NCBI GenBank assembly: GCA_900546455.1
Contig: URCS01000006.1
Coordinates: forward strand, 1 to 50,689
DNA: 50,689 nt
Direction of reading: 5' to 3'
From: an uncultured Collinsella sp.
Lineage (GTDB): Bacteria > Actinomycetota > Coriobacteriia > Coriobacteriales > Coriobacteriaceae
Shown here one piece after another: positions 15,705 to 24,483 of the stretch. The notes under the pieces are model-generated. The model was not told the origin of the DNA. It did not search any database and worked only from the letters and a program-made list of their open reading frames with translations. Each line of letters starts with the position of its first letter. Positions within the stretch are counted from its first letter, which is position 1. Both the position numbers and the translations under genes were made by a program.

Positions 15705-16928
15705 TTACTCAGTCGTCGACGAATCGTCGGTCGAACTCTTGGTGACGCCCTTCAGACTCACGTTGTATGGCACGTCTTTGGGCATGGGGTTGACGGTAAT
15801 GTCAGCGTCCTTCTTGTACTGCTCCAGCCACTCGCTGTACGCGGTGCTGGCCGCTTGCGTCTTCACCACGTTGGAGACGTACTTTTTGATGTCCTTGGGC
15901 ACCTGGTTGATGTCATCAACCTGATTATCGACATGGAAGTAGTCGGTGCACTTGATGATGTGGTAGCCATAGGTCGACTCGACGACTTCGCTCACGTCGC
16001 CCTTGTTGAGTCCCTCGAGCGCCGTCTGGTAGCTGTCGACAAAGGTGGTGAGCTTATCCCAGCCCACATCGCCCTTCTTCTCCTTGGAACCGGTGTCCTC
16101 GGAGTACTGCTCAACGGCGTCCTCAAAGCTCAGCTCACCGGAGTTGATCTTGTCCAGGCACTCCTGCGCCTTGGCCTTGGCGGCAGCCTTGTCCTCGTCG
16201 GAAGCGTCGGAATCAACCTTGATCAGGATGTTCGACGAGCGGCGGGCGTCGTTGTAGCTGGACAGATTTTCGTTGATGTAATCGACAATCTCGCTGTCCT
16301 TGGGCTTGCTCGTGGGCGCGACGGCATCCTTGAGTTTCTGTTGCGCCAGACTCTCCTTGAGCGAGTCCTTGTAGGTGTCTTCGGTATAGCCGTAGGTCTT
16401 GAGGGTCTTCTTAAAGGCCTTGGCTCCGCCCGCGCTCTTGCACGCGTCCTTCCAAGCCTTCTCGACCTCCTCGTCCGACACCGTCACGCCGTTCTCCTTC
16501 TGTGCCTGTTGAAGCAGAATCTGCTGCGTGTAGGAGTCGATGAGCTGCTTGCGGTACTTCTTGGGTGTGAGGTCGTTGTCGACCAGGTACTGTGCCCAGT
16601 CCTTGTCCTTGGTGTAGCCGTAGGACGTGCGCATGCTCATAATCTGCTTGGTCACGGTGTCCTCGGTGAGGTTGGTGCCGTTGATAGTGGCAGCCACACC
16701 ACCAGTGAGCTTATAGCCCGAGCTGGCGCTTTCGGTCTGCGACATCAGGCCGGAGCACGCCATGGCCGAGACGGAGAGCAGCATCGCCAGCACGCCGATG
16801 ACCACCAGGACAATCTTGACGGTCTTGGACACATAGGTCTTGCGCTGCTTCTTGCGAGAGCTGGAGGCGGCGCGGGACCGTTGCTCGGACGTCGGCGCGA
16901 CCTCGGGGTTCTTTTTCTTATTTGCCAT
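15705..16928 (-). CDS. PrsA/SurA-like peptidyl-prolyl isomerase, membrane-anchored
   Basis: A 407-residue extracytoplasmic foldase. A basic N-terminus is followed by a membrane segment at about residues 36-58, ending AMACSGL, so it is a signal anchor or possibly a lipoprotein. A SurA-N-type domain (residues about 75-215, with NGTNLTEDTVTKQI) precedes a parvulin rotamase domain at about 220-340 (SSNILIKVDSDASDED, EQYSEDTGSKEKKGDVGW, GYHIIKC). The tail is Ser/Thr/Asp-rich. It probably helps fold exported proteins, which fits the wall-anchored proteins in this window. AAAGG precedes ATG 16928. Confidence 0.88.
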   Translation of the reverse strand: MANKKKNPEVAPTSEQRSRAASSSRKKQRKTYVSKTVKIVLVVIGVLAMLLSVSAMACSGLMSQTESASSGYKLTGGVAATINGTNLTEDTVTKQIMSMRTSYGYTKDKDWAQYLVDNDLTPKKYRKQLIDSYTQQILLQQAQKENGVTVSDEEVEKAWKDACKSAGGAKAFKKTLKTYGYTEDTYKDSLKESLAQQKLKDAVAPTSKPKDSEIVDYINENLSSYNDARRSSNILIKVDSDASDEDKAAAKAKAQECLDKINSGELSFEDAVEQYSEDTGSKEKKGDVGWDKLTTFVDSYQTALEGLNKGDVSEVVESTYGYHIIKCTDYFHVDNQVDDINQVPKDIKKYVSNVVKTQAASTAYSEWLEQYKKDADITVNPMPKDVPYNVSLKGVTKSSTDDSSTTE

Positions 16929-16995
16929 GTTTGGCCTTTCGCATCACGAATCGAACAAACGCCATTGTGTCACAACGCAGCCCCCGCGACACACC

Positions 16996-17086
16996 TGGTG
17001 CATGGGGGACAGGTTAATCTGCACCATTTTGGTGCAAAGGGGACAGTCCTTTTCTGCCGGCAGTTAGGGACAGTCCCCAAGTGCCG
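16996..17086. repeat. Cluster of three small GGGACAG-family palindromes
   Basis: Element a (16996-17026) has TGGTGCA arms around GGGGACAGGTTAATC. Element b (about 17033-17050) has AAAGG/CCTTT arms around GGACAGT. Element c (17058-17086) has 13-bp arms CGGCAGTTAGGGA and complement with two mismatches around CAG. Elements a and b also share a GCACCA/TGGTGC hairpin. Three different stems lie side by side around the same core, between the EIIA gene and the foldase gene. Confidence 0.75.
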
Positions 17087-17099
17087 ACTCAGTCCCACC

Positions 17100-17564
17100 T
17101 TAAAAGTGGCGGCGGATGGCGTCGACCATGCCCTGCGGCGTGGTTTGGCCGAGTACATCGGCTGCGGCATCGGCATCCATAAAGATATTCATGAGCGCTT
17201 GCAGAGCCTCGACCTGGCCGCCCGGCTCGGAAATACCCAGGTTGACGATGATCTGCGCCGGCACCGGAGCGCCCATGCCCGCCATCGCGTTAAACGTCAC
17301 AGGCGCGGCAGGCTTTACCACGGCAATATAGGGCTTAGCCACAAACCCCGGGTCGGTATGCGGGATAGCGATGTTAGCCGCCGGCATGGCAAGCCCCGTG
17401 GGATAAGCGCCCTCGCGTGTGCGGACGGCGTCGAGCCAACCGGGCGCAATGTAGCCGCGCGGGGCGAGCTCGTCCTCGAGCTGCGCAAACACCTCATCCG
17501 GCGCCGCGCACTCCCAATCAAAAAACACCAGCTCAGGCGTAAACAGCGCTTCGTTATCCGCCAT
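17100..17564 (-). CDS. PTS EIIA component, fructose/galactitol type, orphan
   Basis: A 154-residue cytoplasmic phosphocarrier of the EIIA type-2 family (PTS_EIIA_2). The phosphorylation site is H69 in NIAIPHTDP, and the region resembles GatA-like proteins (GLAMPAANIAIPHTDP). No EIIB or EIIC gene is nearby, so it either serves a transporter encoded elsewhere or has a regulatory role. The start has GAGAGG eight bases upstream. It lies between a GGGACAG cluster and an 18-bp perfect inverted repeat, and is probably transcribed alone. Confidence 0.85.
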   Translation of the reverse strand: MADNEALFTPELVFFDWECAAPDEVFAQLEDELAPRGYIAPGWLDAVRTREGAYPTGLAMPAANIAIPHTDPGFVAKPYIAVVKPAAPVTFNAMAGMGAPVPAQIIVNLGISEPGGQVEALQALMNIFMDADAAADVLGQTTPQGMVDAIRRHF

Positions 17565-17584
17565 GGGCCCACCTCTCTCACCTT

Positions 17585-17636
17585 GTCACCTGCGACGTTC
17601 TTTAACGACTAGTCACTGAAGAACGTCGCAGGTGAC
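17585..17636. repeat. 18-bp perfect inverted repeat with a 16-base loop
   Basis: Arms 17585-17602 (GTCACCTGCGACGTTCTT) and 17619-17636 are perfect complements. The loop contains ACTAGT, itself a palindrome. No T tract follows on either strand. It sits 21 bases upstream of the EIIA start codon and also downstream of purN; its role is unknown. Confidence 0.8.
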
Positions 17637-17640
17637 TACC

Positions 17641-17686
17641 TAAAACAAAGGATGGCCACTTGCGCCTTGGCGCCAATGACCACCCT
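17641..17686 (-). terminator. Probable terminator of the purMN unit
   Basis: On the minus strand AGGGTGGTCATTGGCGCC folds back on GGCGCAAGTGGCCATCCT with several mismatches and is followed by TTGTTTT. It lies about 30 bases past the purN stop. Confidence 0.6.
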
Positions 17687-17716
17687 GACTACTCGGGTAA
17701 ATTGTACTGTGCGCTA

Positions 17717-18418
17717 CTAGCCGCGAGGCGCATCAATTGCGACCTTGCCGCTCTCCAGCACGTGGACGCGACCGTCGGCGAGCATTTGCACGACCTCGGG
17801 ATACAGCACATGCTCGATCGCGTGGATGTGCTCCTCGAGCGTGTCGACGTCCCAGCCCTCCTCGACAGCCAGCGCGCGCTGGGCGATGATGGGGCCGTTG
17901 TCGTAGATCTCGTTGGCAAAGTGCACGGTCACGCCGGTCACCTTGACACCGCGAGCAAACGCATCGTCGATCGCATGGGCGCCGGTAAAGCTCGGCAGCA
18001 GCGCCGGATGCAGGTTGACCACGCGATTGGGAAACGCCGCCAGCAGCGGCGTGTGCACCATGCGCATGTAACCGGCCATCACCACGTACTCGCAGCCGCG
18101 CTCGAGCAGTTCATGCGCGATGATCTCGTCGGCGGCGATGGGATCAGCATAGACATCCTTGGACAGCGTAAGCGTCTGGATACCCGCACGCTCGGCGCGC
18201 TGCAAGCCCTTGGCCGAAGGACGGCTCGACACCACAAGCTCAATCGAAGCGTTGAGCTTGCCGACGGCGATCAGGTCGATCAGCGCCTGCAGGTTGGTAC
18301 CAGAACCGCTGATAAGCACGCCGATCTTGAGCGGCTCGGCCGCATCGGTGCCGGTCGGACGGGTGTAGGGCACAAAACCCAGATCCTCGGCAGCAGCCAT
18401 CTGCTCGTTAGCGCTCAT
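17717..18418 (-). CDS. purN: Phosphoribosylglycinamide formyltransferase
   Basis: A 233-residue enzyme that transfers a formyl group from 10-formyl-THF to GAR, the third step of purine synthesis. GVLISGSGTNLQALI begins at residue 33. The catalytic triad is visible as N135 and H137 (VVNLHPALLPSF) and D173 (YDNGPIIAQ). About 28 residues precede the usual start (family about 185-210 residues). The long start is kept because the ATG at 18418 overlaps the purM end by 11 bases, suggesting coupled translation; no good internal ribosome site was noticed. Confidence 0.95.
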   Translation of the reverse strand: MSANEQMAAAEDLGFVPYTRPTGTDAAEPLKIGVLISGSGTNLQALIDLIAVGKLNASIELVVSSRPSAKGLQRAERAGIQTLTLSKDVYADPIAADEIIAHELLERGCEYVVMAGYMRMVHTPLLAAFPNRVVNLHPALLPSFTGAHAIDDAFARGVKVTGVTVHFANEIYDNGPIIAQRALAVEEGWDVDTLEEHIHAIEHVLYPEVVQMLADGRVHVLESGKVAIDAPRG

Positions 18419-19511
18419 CGGAGTACACGACCTTACCGGAACCCTCGACGCACTCGCCCACGCGGAACGGCTTCTCGCCCAGAGCGACCAGGGCCTCGGT
18501 CACGGCAGCCTCGTCCTCGGGGGCGACAATCAGGCACAGGCCGACACCCATGTTGAAGGTCTTGCATGCCTCGTTGGGCGCGAGCTCGGCCTGGCGCGAC
18601 ACGTAGGTGATGACGGGCGGAACATCCCAGCCCATCTCGGCGCCGTTGCGGGTGACCACGGCGTCGACGTCGTCGGCGAGCGCGCGGTTGAGGTTCTCGG
18701 TGATGCCGCCGCCGGTGATGTGGGCGATCGCGTGAACGTTGGCACCGCCACGGAGCAGCTCAAGAATCGGCTTCACGTAAATACGCGTGGGAGCCAGCAG
18801 AGCGTCGGCCAGCGAAGCGCCGCCGAGCTCCTCGAGCGGACGGCTCAGCTCCTCGGCCTTAGCGGCGGCCTCGGGCGTACCCGGCTTGATGCCGTCGACG
18901 CCGATGACCTTGCGCACGAGCGAGTAGCCGTTGGAGTGCACGCCGGTGGAAGGCAGGCCCAGGATCACATCGCCGGGGCGAACGTTCGCGGGGTCGAGCA
19001 TCTTGGGACGGTCGACGACACCCACGGTAAAGCCGGCGAGGTCGTAATCGGCGGGGGCCATGACGCCCGGGTGCTCGGCCATCTCGCCGCCCACGAGCGC
19101 GCAGCCCGCAAGCTTGCAGCCGTCGGCCACGCCCTTGATGATCTTTGCCATGTGCTCGGCCTCAATGTGACCGATGGCAACGTAATCCAGGAAGAACAGC
19201 GGCTCGGCGCCCGAAGCCAAAATGTCATTGACGCACATGGCGACCAGGTCCTGACCCACCGTCTCGTGACGATCCATAATCTGGGCGAGCACGAGCTTGG
19301 TGCCCACGCCGTCGGTGCCGCTGATCAGGATCGGATCTTCCATATCCTTGAGCGCGGCGGCCGAGAACAGGCCACCAAAGCCACCGATGCCGCCGATAAC
19401 CTCGGGGCGGTTGGTGTCCTTGACCATCTGCTTAATAGCGTCGACGGCGCGGCCGCCCTCGGCGGTATCGACGCCGGCGTCCTCGTACGTCACATGCTTG
19501 CTGTCGCTCAT
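18408..19511 (-). CDS. purM: Phosphoribosylformylglycinamidine cyclo-ligase (AIR synthetase)
   Basis: A 367-residue enzyme that closes the imidazole ring to give AIR, using ATP. N-terminal motifs YEDAGVDTAEGGRAVDAI and GGFGGLF are diagnostic, followed by LISGTDGVGTK, GGEMAEHPGVM and GLPSTGVHSNGYSLVRKV. The C-terminal HITGGGITENLNRAL is intact. Length is slightly above the usual 340-350. AGAGGAAGG precedes the start. It overlaps purN by 11 bases and is separated from purF by 157 bases that contain a palindrome abutting the purF stop, so purMN may have its own promoter. Confidence 0.97.
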   Translation of the reverse strand: MSDSKHVTYEDAGVDTAEGGRAVDAIKQMVKDTNRPEVIGGIGGFGGLFSAAALKDMEDPILISGTDGVGTKLVLAQIMDRHETVGQDLVAMCVNDILASGAEPLFFLDYVAIGHIEAEHMAKIIKGVADGCKLAGCALVGGEMAEHPGVMAPADYDLAGFTVGVVDRPKMLDPANVRPGDVILGLPSTGVHSNGYSLVRKVIGVDGIKPGTPEAAAKAEELSRPLEELGGASLADALLAPTRIYVKPILELLRGGANVHAIAHITGGGITENLNRALADDVDAVVTRNGAEMGWDVPPVITYVSRQAELAPNEACKTFNMGVGLCLIVAPEDEAAVTEALVALGEKPFRVGECVEGSGKVVYSDER

Positions 19512-19630
19512 CTGAGCCTTCCTCTCCCACTACCGTGGCGCCGCGCGGGCGCCAAACGGTGCTCATAGTTGCGTTCATTTCGGCGCGCGCCATAACAGCA
19601 CGCGCCGTCATATCAACGAAACAGCAGGTA

Positions 19631-19669
19631 AAACCTACCAAAATAAACCTGTCCCCACATGGCAGGTTT
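19631..19669. repeat. GGGACAG-family palindrome abutting the purF stop codon
   Basis: AAACCTACCA (19631-19640) pairs with TGGCAGGTTT (19660-19669) with one mismatch, around AAATAAACCTGTCCCC. Its last base is the first base of the purF stop triplet as read on the plus strand. The stem and core match the arms of the 4280-4479 element, so these two are recent relatives. On the minus strand it is followed by TTTTACC, like a terminator. Confidence 0.8.
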
Positions 19670-21339
19670 TAGGCCTCGCCGTGCTCCTCTTCCCAGCTGC
19701 GGTCGTCGTATTTCTCGACCACGGCGTCGTCGTCAAAGTGCAGTGGCTTGTCCAGGTTGCGGGGCTTAAAGCCCTCCATAAACTTGTCACGGCCAAAGCT
19801 CTCAGGAATCGCCACGGGATAGCGGCCGGTGAAGCACGCGTCGCAATAACCGCCCTTGGGCATGACCTTCAGCAGGCCCTCGACCGAAAGGAAGGCCAGC
19901 GAATCGGCGCCGATATACTCGCAGATCTCATCGACCGTCTTGTTGGCACTGATGAGCTGCGACTGCACGTCGGTATCGATGCCGTAGAAGCACGGCCAGA
20001 TGACCTCGGGCGAGTTGATGCGGATATGAATCTCCTTGGCGCCGGCGTTGCGCAGCATCTTGACGAGCTGCACCATGGTGGTGCCGCGGACGATGGAGTC
20101 GTCGATGACGACTAGGCGCTTGCCTTCGATGTTGTCGCGCAGCGGGTTGAGCTTCATACGCACGCCCATGGCACGCAGCTCCTGCGTAGGCTCGATAAAC
20201 GTACGGCCCACGTAACGGTTCTTGATGAGGCCCTCGCCAAAGGGAATACCGCTCTCGTGCGAATACCCCTCCGCGGGCGGCAGGCCGGAGTCGGGCACGC
20301 CGATGACCAGGTCGGCCTCGACGGGCTCCTCATGTGCCAGCTGACGACCCATGTCATAACGGCAAGCGTAGACACTCTTGCCGTTCATGACGGAGTCGGG
20401 GCGAGCGAAGTAGACCTGCTCAAAGATGCAGTTAGCAGGCTCTTCGGCGGCAGGCACGCCCTGCTCGGACACAAGGCCCTCGGCGCTGATGCGCAAAATC
20501 TCACCGGGACGGACGTCGCGGACGTACTCGGCGCCCACAATGTCGAGCGCACAAGTCTCGGAGGCGACGACCCAGCCGCCGGCGCGGGTGACATGGGTGG
20601 TGGCGTCGACCGTCGCGGCACCGTCCTGCGACGGCAGCTGCGAAACGGATGCGGCATCGGCCTGGTCCAGGCCCTCGTCCACCAGCTTGCCCAGCACGAG
20701 CGGGCGAATGCCGTGCGGATCGCGGAATGCGTAGAGCGCCTGCTCGTTGATGAGCGTCATGGCGTAGCCGCCGCGCACGAGCTCCATGGTCTTGCGAATG
20801 CCCTCGCGCAGATGGCCTGTACGCTGAGTAAAGTAGCCGATGAGTTTGGTCGCGACCTCGGAATCCGAGTTGGAGAGGAACGGCACGCCCAGCTCGATCA
20901 GCTGGCGGCGCAGCTCGTCGGTGTTGACGAGGGTGCCGTTGTGCGCGAGCGCGATAATGACGCTATTGATGGTAGAGAGGTGCGGCTGAGAGGCTTCCCA
21001 GCTCTTGGCGCCGGCGGTGCCGTAGCGCACATGACCCACGGCCAGCTGACCGGAGAGCGTCGACAAGTCAGCATTGGAGAACACGCGGTCGAGCAGGCCC
21101 AGATCTTTGCGGACCATAACCGTACCGCCGTCACCAACAGCGATTCCCGCCGATTCTTGGCCACGGTGCTGCAGTGCACGCAGGCCAAAGTACGTCAGTC
21201 GAGCCACGTCGCGATCGGGCGCCCAGACACCAAAAACGCCGCATTCCTCATGCAGCTGGTCAGAGTCCGGATCATACGTCGACATGGCGTTCACCTGTCC
21301 CGCGGCACGCTCGGCCGCGCGGATGGTTTCTTGAGACAT
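19669..21339 (-). CDS. purF: Amidophosphoribosyltransferase, Fe-S type with propeptide
   Basis: A 556-residue enzyme that starts purine synthesis by converting PRPP and glutamine to phosphoribosylamine. The glutaminase nucleophile would be C33 in EECGVFG, exposed after removal of a 32-residue propeptide. RLVVIDDSIVRGTTM is the PRPP loop. Cysteines in EEPANCIF, WPCFYGID and GYCDACFTG match the 4Fe-4S ligands of the Bacillus-type enzyme, which implies oxygen-sensitive regulation. The family is usually 460-510 residues; the extra length is N-terminal and in a Gln/Ala/Thr-rich insert near residues 225-245. GAGGGG precedes ATG 21339. It is divergent from the CmpB-like gene. Confidence 0.97.
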   Translation of the reverse strand: MSQETIRAAERAAGQVNAMSTYDPDSDQLHEECGVFGVWAPDRDVARLTYFGLRALQHRGQESAGIAVGDGGTVMVRKDLGLLDRVFSNADLSTLSGQLAVGHVRYGTAGAKSWEASQPHLSTINSVIIALAHNGTLVNTDELRRQLIELGVPFLSNSDSEVATKLIGYFTQRTGHLREGIRKTMELVRGGYAMTLINEQALYAFRDPHGIRPLVLGKLVDEGLDQADAASVSQLPSQDGAATVDATTHVTRAGGWVVASETCALDIVGAEYVRDVRPGEILRISAEGLVSEQGVPAAEEPANCIFEQVYFARPDSVMNGKSVYACRYDMGRQLAHEEPVEADLVIGVPDSGLPPAEGYSHESGIPFGEGLIKNRYVGRTFIEPTQELRAMGVRMKLNPLRDNIEGKRLVVIDDSIVRGTTMVQLVKMLRNAGAKEIHIRINSPEVIWPCFYGIDTDVQSQLISANKTVDEICEYIGADSLAFLSVEGLLKVMPKGGYCDACFTGRYPVAIPESFGRDKFMEGFKPRNLDKPLHFDDDAVVEKYDDRSWEEEHGEA

Positions 21340-21635
21340 GGCATCCCCTCAGAGCCTCGTATTTTGGCGTTACCCGCCTTATTATACGCACGGCAAGACA
21401 AGCTCCCCAGCGCATGAGCAGCGCTTTTTAAAAGCCCACCGAGCTTATTATCCGTTTTGCGACCAAACATTTTATTGGGTAGTCCACTCTCAGGGGCAAC
21501 GGCCTCGAAGACTTCCCGTGCGCCGTGTCTCGCCCGCGCTAGGGGCTACATTGTTGCAATTGGGACGTTCGTCCTGTCTTTTAGCTGGTCGTCGGCGTAT
21601 CCTTGTAGGCTACTACAAGACGAGAAAGGTAGCGT

Positions 21636-22865
21636 ATGGATCGAAATCAACTCGACCCCAGTGTCCCCAGCACCACGGAGGCCAAGAAGATCCCCCTTAT
21701 CATCAAGGTCTACGCAGTCCTGTGCACCCTATCTGGCGTGGGCACGCTCCCGTCAGTCGCCGTCTTTATGTGGCAGGTCATCACCGCACTCATTAACGGC
21801 AACGTCGCCGCTAAGCTCGGTGATAACACCCTGGTCGCGGTTGGCCTTATCGTCGCCGGCATTATGCTCTCGGCGGCAAGCGCGATCATCTTGATCGTCT
21901 TTGGCCTGGACCTCATCAAGGACCAGCGGCGCAATGCCGCCCGCCTGTCTTACGTCCTCATCGCATTTACCGTCGTGGAGCTTTTAGTTGACGTGATGCT
22001 CCAGGGCATCGGACCCTTCCTGCTGCGCCCCGCCGTCCAGCTTGTCATCCTCATTGCGCTGTCGGCCACCGTCGACCCCACGCTACGCCAGGAGCGCGAA
22101 CTGCAGCGCCGTCTGCAAGAGATGCTCGACCGCGATGCCGCCGCCGAGGGGATGCTCGGCCGCGACGAAACCGGCGAGGGCTACATCAAGCTCAACTACT
22201 TCAACCTGTTCTGGGTATTCTTCGTCTGCAGCGTGTTAGGTCTCATTCTCGAGGAAGTCTGGCATATGGTCGTCGTCGATCCCGGCGTCTATCAGGACCG
22301 TGCCGGTATGCTATTTGGCCCCTTTAGCCCCATCTACGGATTTGGCGCGGTGCTCATGACCATGGCGCTCAACCGCTTCTATAAAAAGAATCCTCTGATC
22401 ATTTTCCTGGTAAGTGCCCTGATCGGCGGCGCTTTCGAGGTGTTTGTAGGCTGGTTTATGCAGACCTCATTTGGCGTGGTGTCGTGGAGCTATTCACACA
22501 TTAGGCTATTCGGCATGCCCGATCCCATCGCGGTATTGACCGGGGGACGCACATGCACGCCGTTTGCCTGCATGTGGGGCCTGGGTGGCCTCATCTGGAT
22601 CAAGGTCTTGCTGCCGCGCCTGCTTAAGCTCATCAATATGATTCCATGGAAACGCCGCTACTCTGCTACCGTCATCCTGACCGCCGTCATGTTGATCGAC
22701 GGCGTCATGACGTTGCAATCGCTCGACTATTGGTATCAGCGCGTCAACGGAACCGTTCGAAATATTCCCGTCGCACAGTTCTATGACAAGCATTTCGATA
22801 ACGAATATATGGAGAACCGTTTTCAGAGTATGACCATGAGCCCCAAGGACGCCACACGCGTGTAG
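21636..22865 (+). CDS. Putative ABC-transporter-type membrane protein, CmpB family (PF06541-like C-terminus)
   Basis: A 409-residue integral membrane protein. Residues about 20-145 hold four helices; residues about 150-185 are a charged linker (QERELQRRLQEMLDRD); residues about 190-345 resemble the putative type IV ABC-transporter permease domain (CSVLGLILEEVWH, GPFSPIYGFGAVLM, FEVFVGWFMQ, CTPFACMWGLGG). Function is not known. It is divergent from purF over a 296-bp gap in which I see no other gene. A CTTGTAG/CTACAAG hairpin (21602-21619) sits just before the GAAAGG ribosome site. A terminator follows. Confidence 0.75.
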   Translation: MDRNQLDPSVPSTTEAKKIPLIIKVYAVLCTLSGVGTLPSVAVFMWQVITALINGNVAAKLGDNTLVAVGLIVAGIMLSAASAIILIVFGLDLIKDQRRNAARLSYVLIAFTVVELLVDVMLQGIGPFLLRPAVQLVILIALSATVDPTLRQERELQRRLQEMLDRDAAAEGMLGRDETGEGYIKLNYFNLFWVFFVCSVLGLILEEVWHMVVVDPGVYQDRAGMLFGPFSPIYGFGAVLMTMALNRFYKKNPLIIFLVSALIGGAFEVFVGWFMQTSFGVVSWSYSHIRLFGMPDPIAVLTGGRTCTPFACMWGLGGLIWIKVLLPRLLKLINMIPWKRRYSATVILTAVMLIDGVMTLQSLDYWYQRVNGTVRNIPVAQFYDKHFDNEYMENRFQSMTMSPKDATRV

Positions 22866-22898
22866 CGCCACGCAATGCCGAGATTTTTCAACGCACAG

Positions 22899-22943
22899 AA
22901 AAGCCCACTGGCAGACTGATTGAACTGCCAGCGGGCTTTTTGT
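22899..22943. terminator. Bidirectional terminator between convergent genes
   Basis: AAAAGCCCACTGGCAG pairs with CTGCCAGCGGGCTTTT with one mismatch around a short loop; A and T tracts flank both sides. It serves the CmpB-like gene (+) and the MoaE-like gene (-). Confidence 0.9.
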
Positions 22944-22964
22944 TGGCGAGTGCTGCTGCCGGCC

Positions 22965-23381
22965 TTACGCCTCGCGCTCGACCTCGCTCACACACTCATT
23001 TTTGATGGTACCGACGAGTGCCTGCAGCGCATCGACCACATGCGGGCGAATGTCTCCGCCAATGAGCACGAGCATGATGTCGTCGCCCACGGCAAGCTCG
23101 CCGCTCGCCAACCACACGCGCACGTAGCCGATACCCGGCATCGCGCGCGTTGCCTCGATAGCGGCCTGCACCTTATCGGCATCAAAGCCGAACACCATGC
23201 CGCCCACCTTATGTCCAGGCGCCACACCATCCGTCTCGACCCCACGCACCTCGGACTTAGGCGTCGCGCGCACCACGCCGTTGTGTGTCAGGTACATCCC
23301 GCAATCAGCCGCCGAAACATCGGCCTTGGCTTCGCGCAGCCAAGCATCAACCGAAGGCATCGATTTGCCGCTTTCAAGCAT
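22965..23381 (-). CDS. MoaE-like protein, probably lacking full molybdopterin synthase activity
   Basis: A 138-residue cytoplasmic protein whose fold pattern follows MoaE: an N-terminal THNGVVRATPKSEVRG (compare the GIVR region), a central GHKVGGMVFGFDADKVQAAIEA, and YVRVWLASGELAVGDDIMLVLIGG where MoaE has the HR-G-x-L-x-VGE strand. The usual His-Arg pair is missing. The C-terminal IKNECVSEVE keeps one lysine of the MoaE active-site pair but lacks the P-x-W-K lysine. It may therefore be a divergent MoaE or a protein with another job. No MoaD or other moa genes are nearby. The second of two tandem ATGs was chosen because AAGGAG is five bases from it and only two from the first. Confidence 0.65.
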   Translation of the reverse strand: MLESGKSMPSVDAWLREAKADVSAADCGMYLTHNGVVRATPKSEVRGVETDGVAPGHKVGGMVFGFDADKVQAAIEATRAMPGIGYVRVWLASGELAVGDDIMLVLIGGDIRPHVVDALQALVGTIKNECVSEVEREA

Positions 23382-23448
23382 CATTTCTCCTTTTGATTTC
23401 CAGGGTAGTCTTTTTGGGACGGGGCTCTTTTAGCTACTCTCGAACCAC

Positions 23449-24447
23449 TTATTCCTCGACCGGCGTGAGTACCATGACTGCGCGCGTATTGCTAAATGAC
23501 AGCGAACGGCAAGTCACAAGCGTTACGATCTTGGTTGCCGAAGCGGCACGATCGGTGGCATCGCTCGCCACGGCCGAGGCGCCGTCGAGCATCTCGGACA
23601 GGTAATTCTTCAGTCCGTCATCGCCCTCAAAGTTGGGCGTGCGCGCCTTGGCATACGTGTCCTCGACCACCTTGGTCGCCAGCGGGCGCAACTTATACGT
23701 CGCATCACGCGTGATGTAGTACACGTATTCCATGCTGTCGAACGTCGCCTGATCGGTCGTATCCGAAATCACGTTGAACATCGAACCGTCGTTCATATGA
23801 TGACCGTAAATCGTGGTCTGCTGATCCACCATGCCCGGCGCGTTGTCGTCGCTATCCAGGAAGATGGCTCCCGAGGCATTGGCCGTACCGTCGAACAGCG
23901 TGTTGAGGTACTTGGAGTTGTTGTTGGTCTGCACCACGGGGTAGTTGATGTTGGTGCCGGGCGCGTAAATCCAACCCACAACCTCGGGATTTGTCTGGGC
24001 CAGCGCATTGAAGTCGACAATTGGCACGCCACTGGCGTCCTTGTCGCTCACATATTGCTTTTCGATTTTTTGATACGACTCGCTCGCCTGCTTGTAGCCA
24101 ATCTGCGCGTTGATAAAGATGGCGGCCGCAGCAACGATCAGGCCAATGCCGATGATGATGAGCAGAATGGGAATGACGGAGCGGCGCTTTTTGCGCGGCG
24201 GCTCGGTATAGCTCGATGGCGCGGCATGCGCCGAAGAGCGAGGTGACTTCTTGGCCGTACTGTATGACGAAGGGCGATATGCAGCAGGCGTATCCTGACG
24301 GCGATGCTTCGCCGGCGTCACGGGGCGCGGCGCGCGCGGCTGTTGAGGAGAGGATGTCCGACCCTGCTGCGGCGCGCGGGCTGCTCCCGACTTGGCTGGA
24401 TCGGAAATCCGAGAAGCCGAAAAACGCTTTCCCTGATAGTCGGACAT
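23449..24447 (-). CDS. Class B sortase
   Basis: A 332-residue membrane transpeptidase. A long Pro/Ser/Lys-rich cytoplasmic N-terminus (residues 1-88) precedes one transmembrane helix (about 90-113). The extracytoplasmic catalytic domain has the class B order: FNALAQTNPEVVGWIYAPGT, NINYPVVQTNNN, H216 in TIYGHHMND, C313 in LVTCRSLSFSNTR and R322. Class B sortases attach proteins to the wall or build pili. The window also encodes LATTG, IPNTG and LASTG sorting signals, but which sortase handles them cannot be told here. It stands between purE and the MoaE-like gene. Confidence 0.93.
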   Translation of the reverse strand: MSDYQGKRFSASRISDPAKSGAARAPQQGRTSSPQQPRAPRPVTPAKHRRQDTPAAYRPSSYSTAKKSPRSSAHAAPSSYTEPPRKKRRSVIPILLIIIGIGLIVAAAAIFINAQIGYKQASESYQKIEKQYVSDKDASGVPIVDFNALAQTNPEVVGWIYAPGTNINYPVVQTNNNSKYLNTLFDGTANASGAIFLDSDDNAPGMVDQQTTIYGHHMNDGSMFNVISDTTDQATFDSMEYVYYITRDATYKLRPLATKVVEDTYAKARTPNFEGDDGLKNYLSEMLDGASAVASDATDRAASATKIVTLVTCRSLSFSNTRAVMVLTPVEE

Positions 24448-24483
24448 GGCTCTCCTTATGCTGCAAATGGACTGGCAGAGCGC

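Noticed and set aside
21340..21635. A purine riboswitch upstream of purF or purE
   Set aside because: I could not find the conserved core of any purine, PRPP or guanidine-type riboswitch in these leaders; only ordinary short hairpins are visible.
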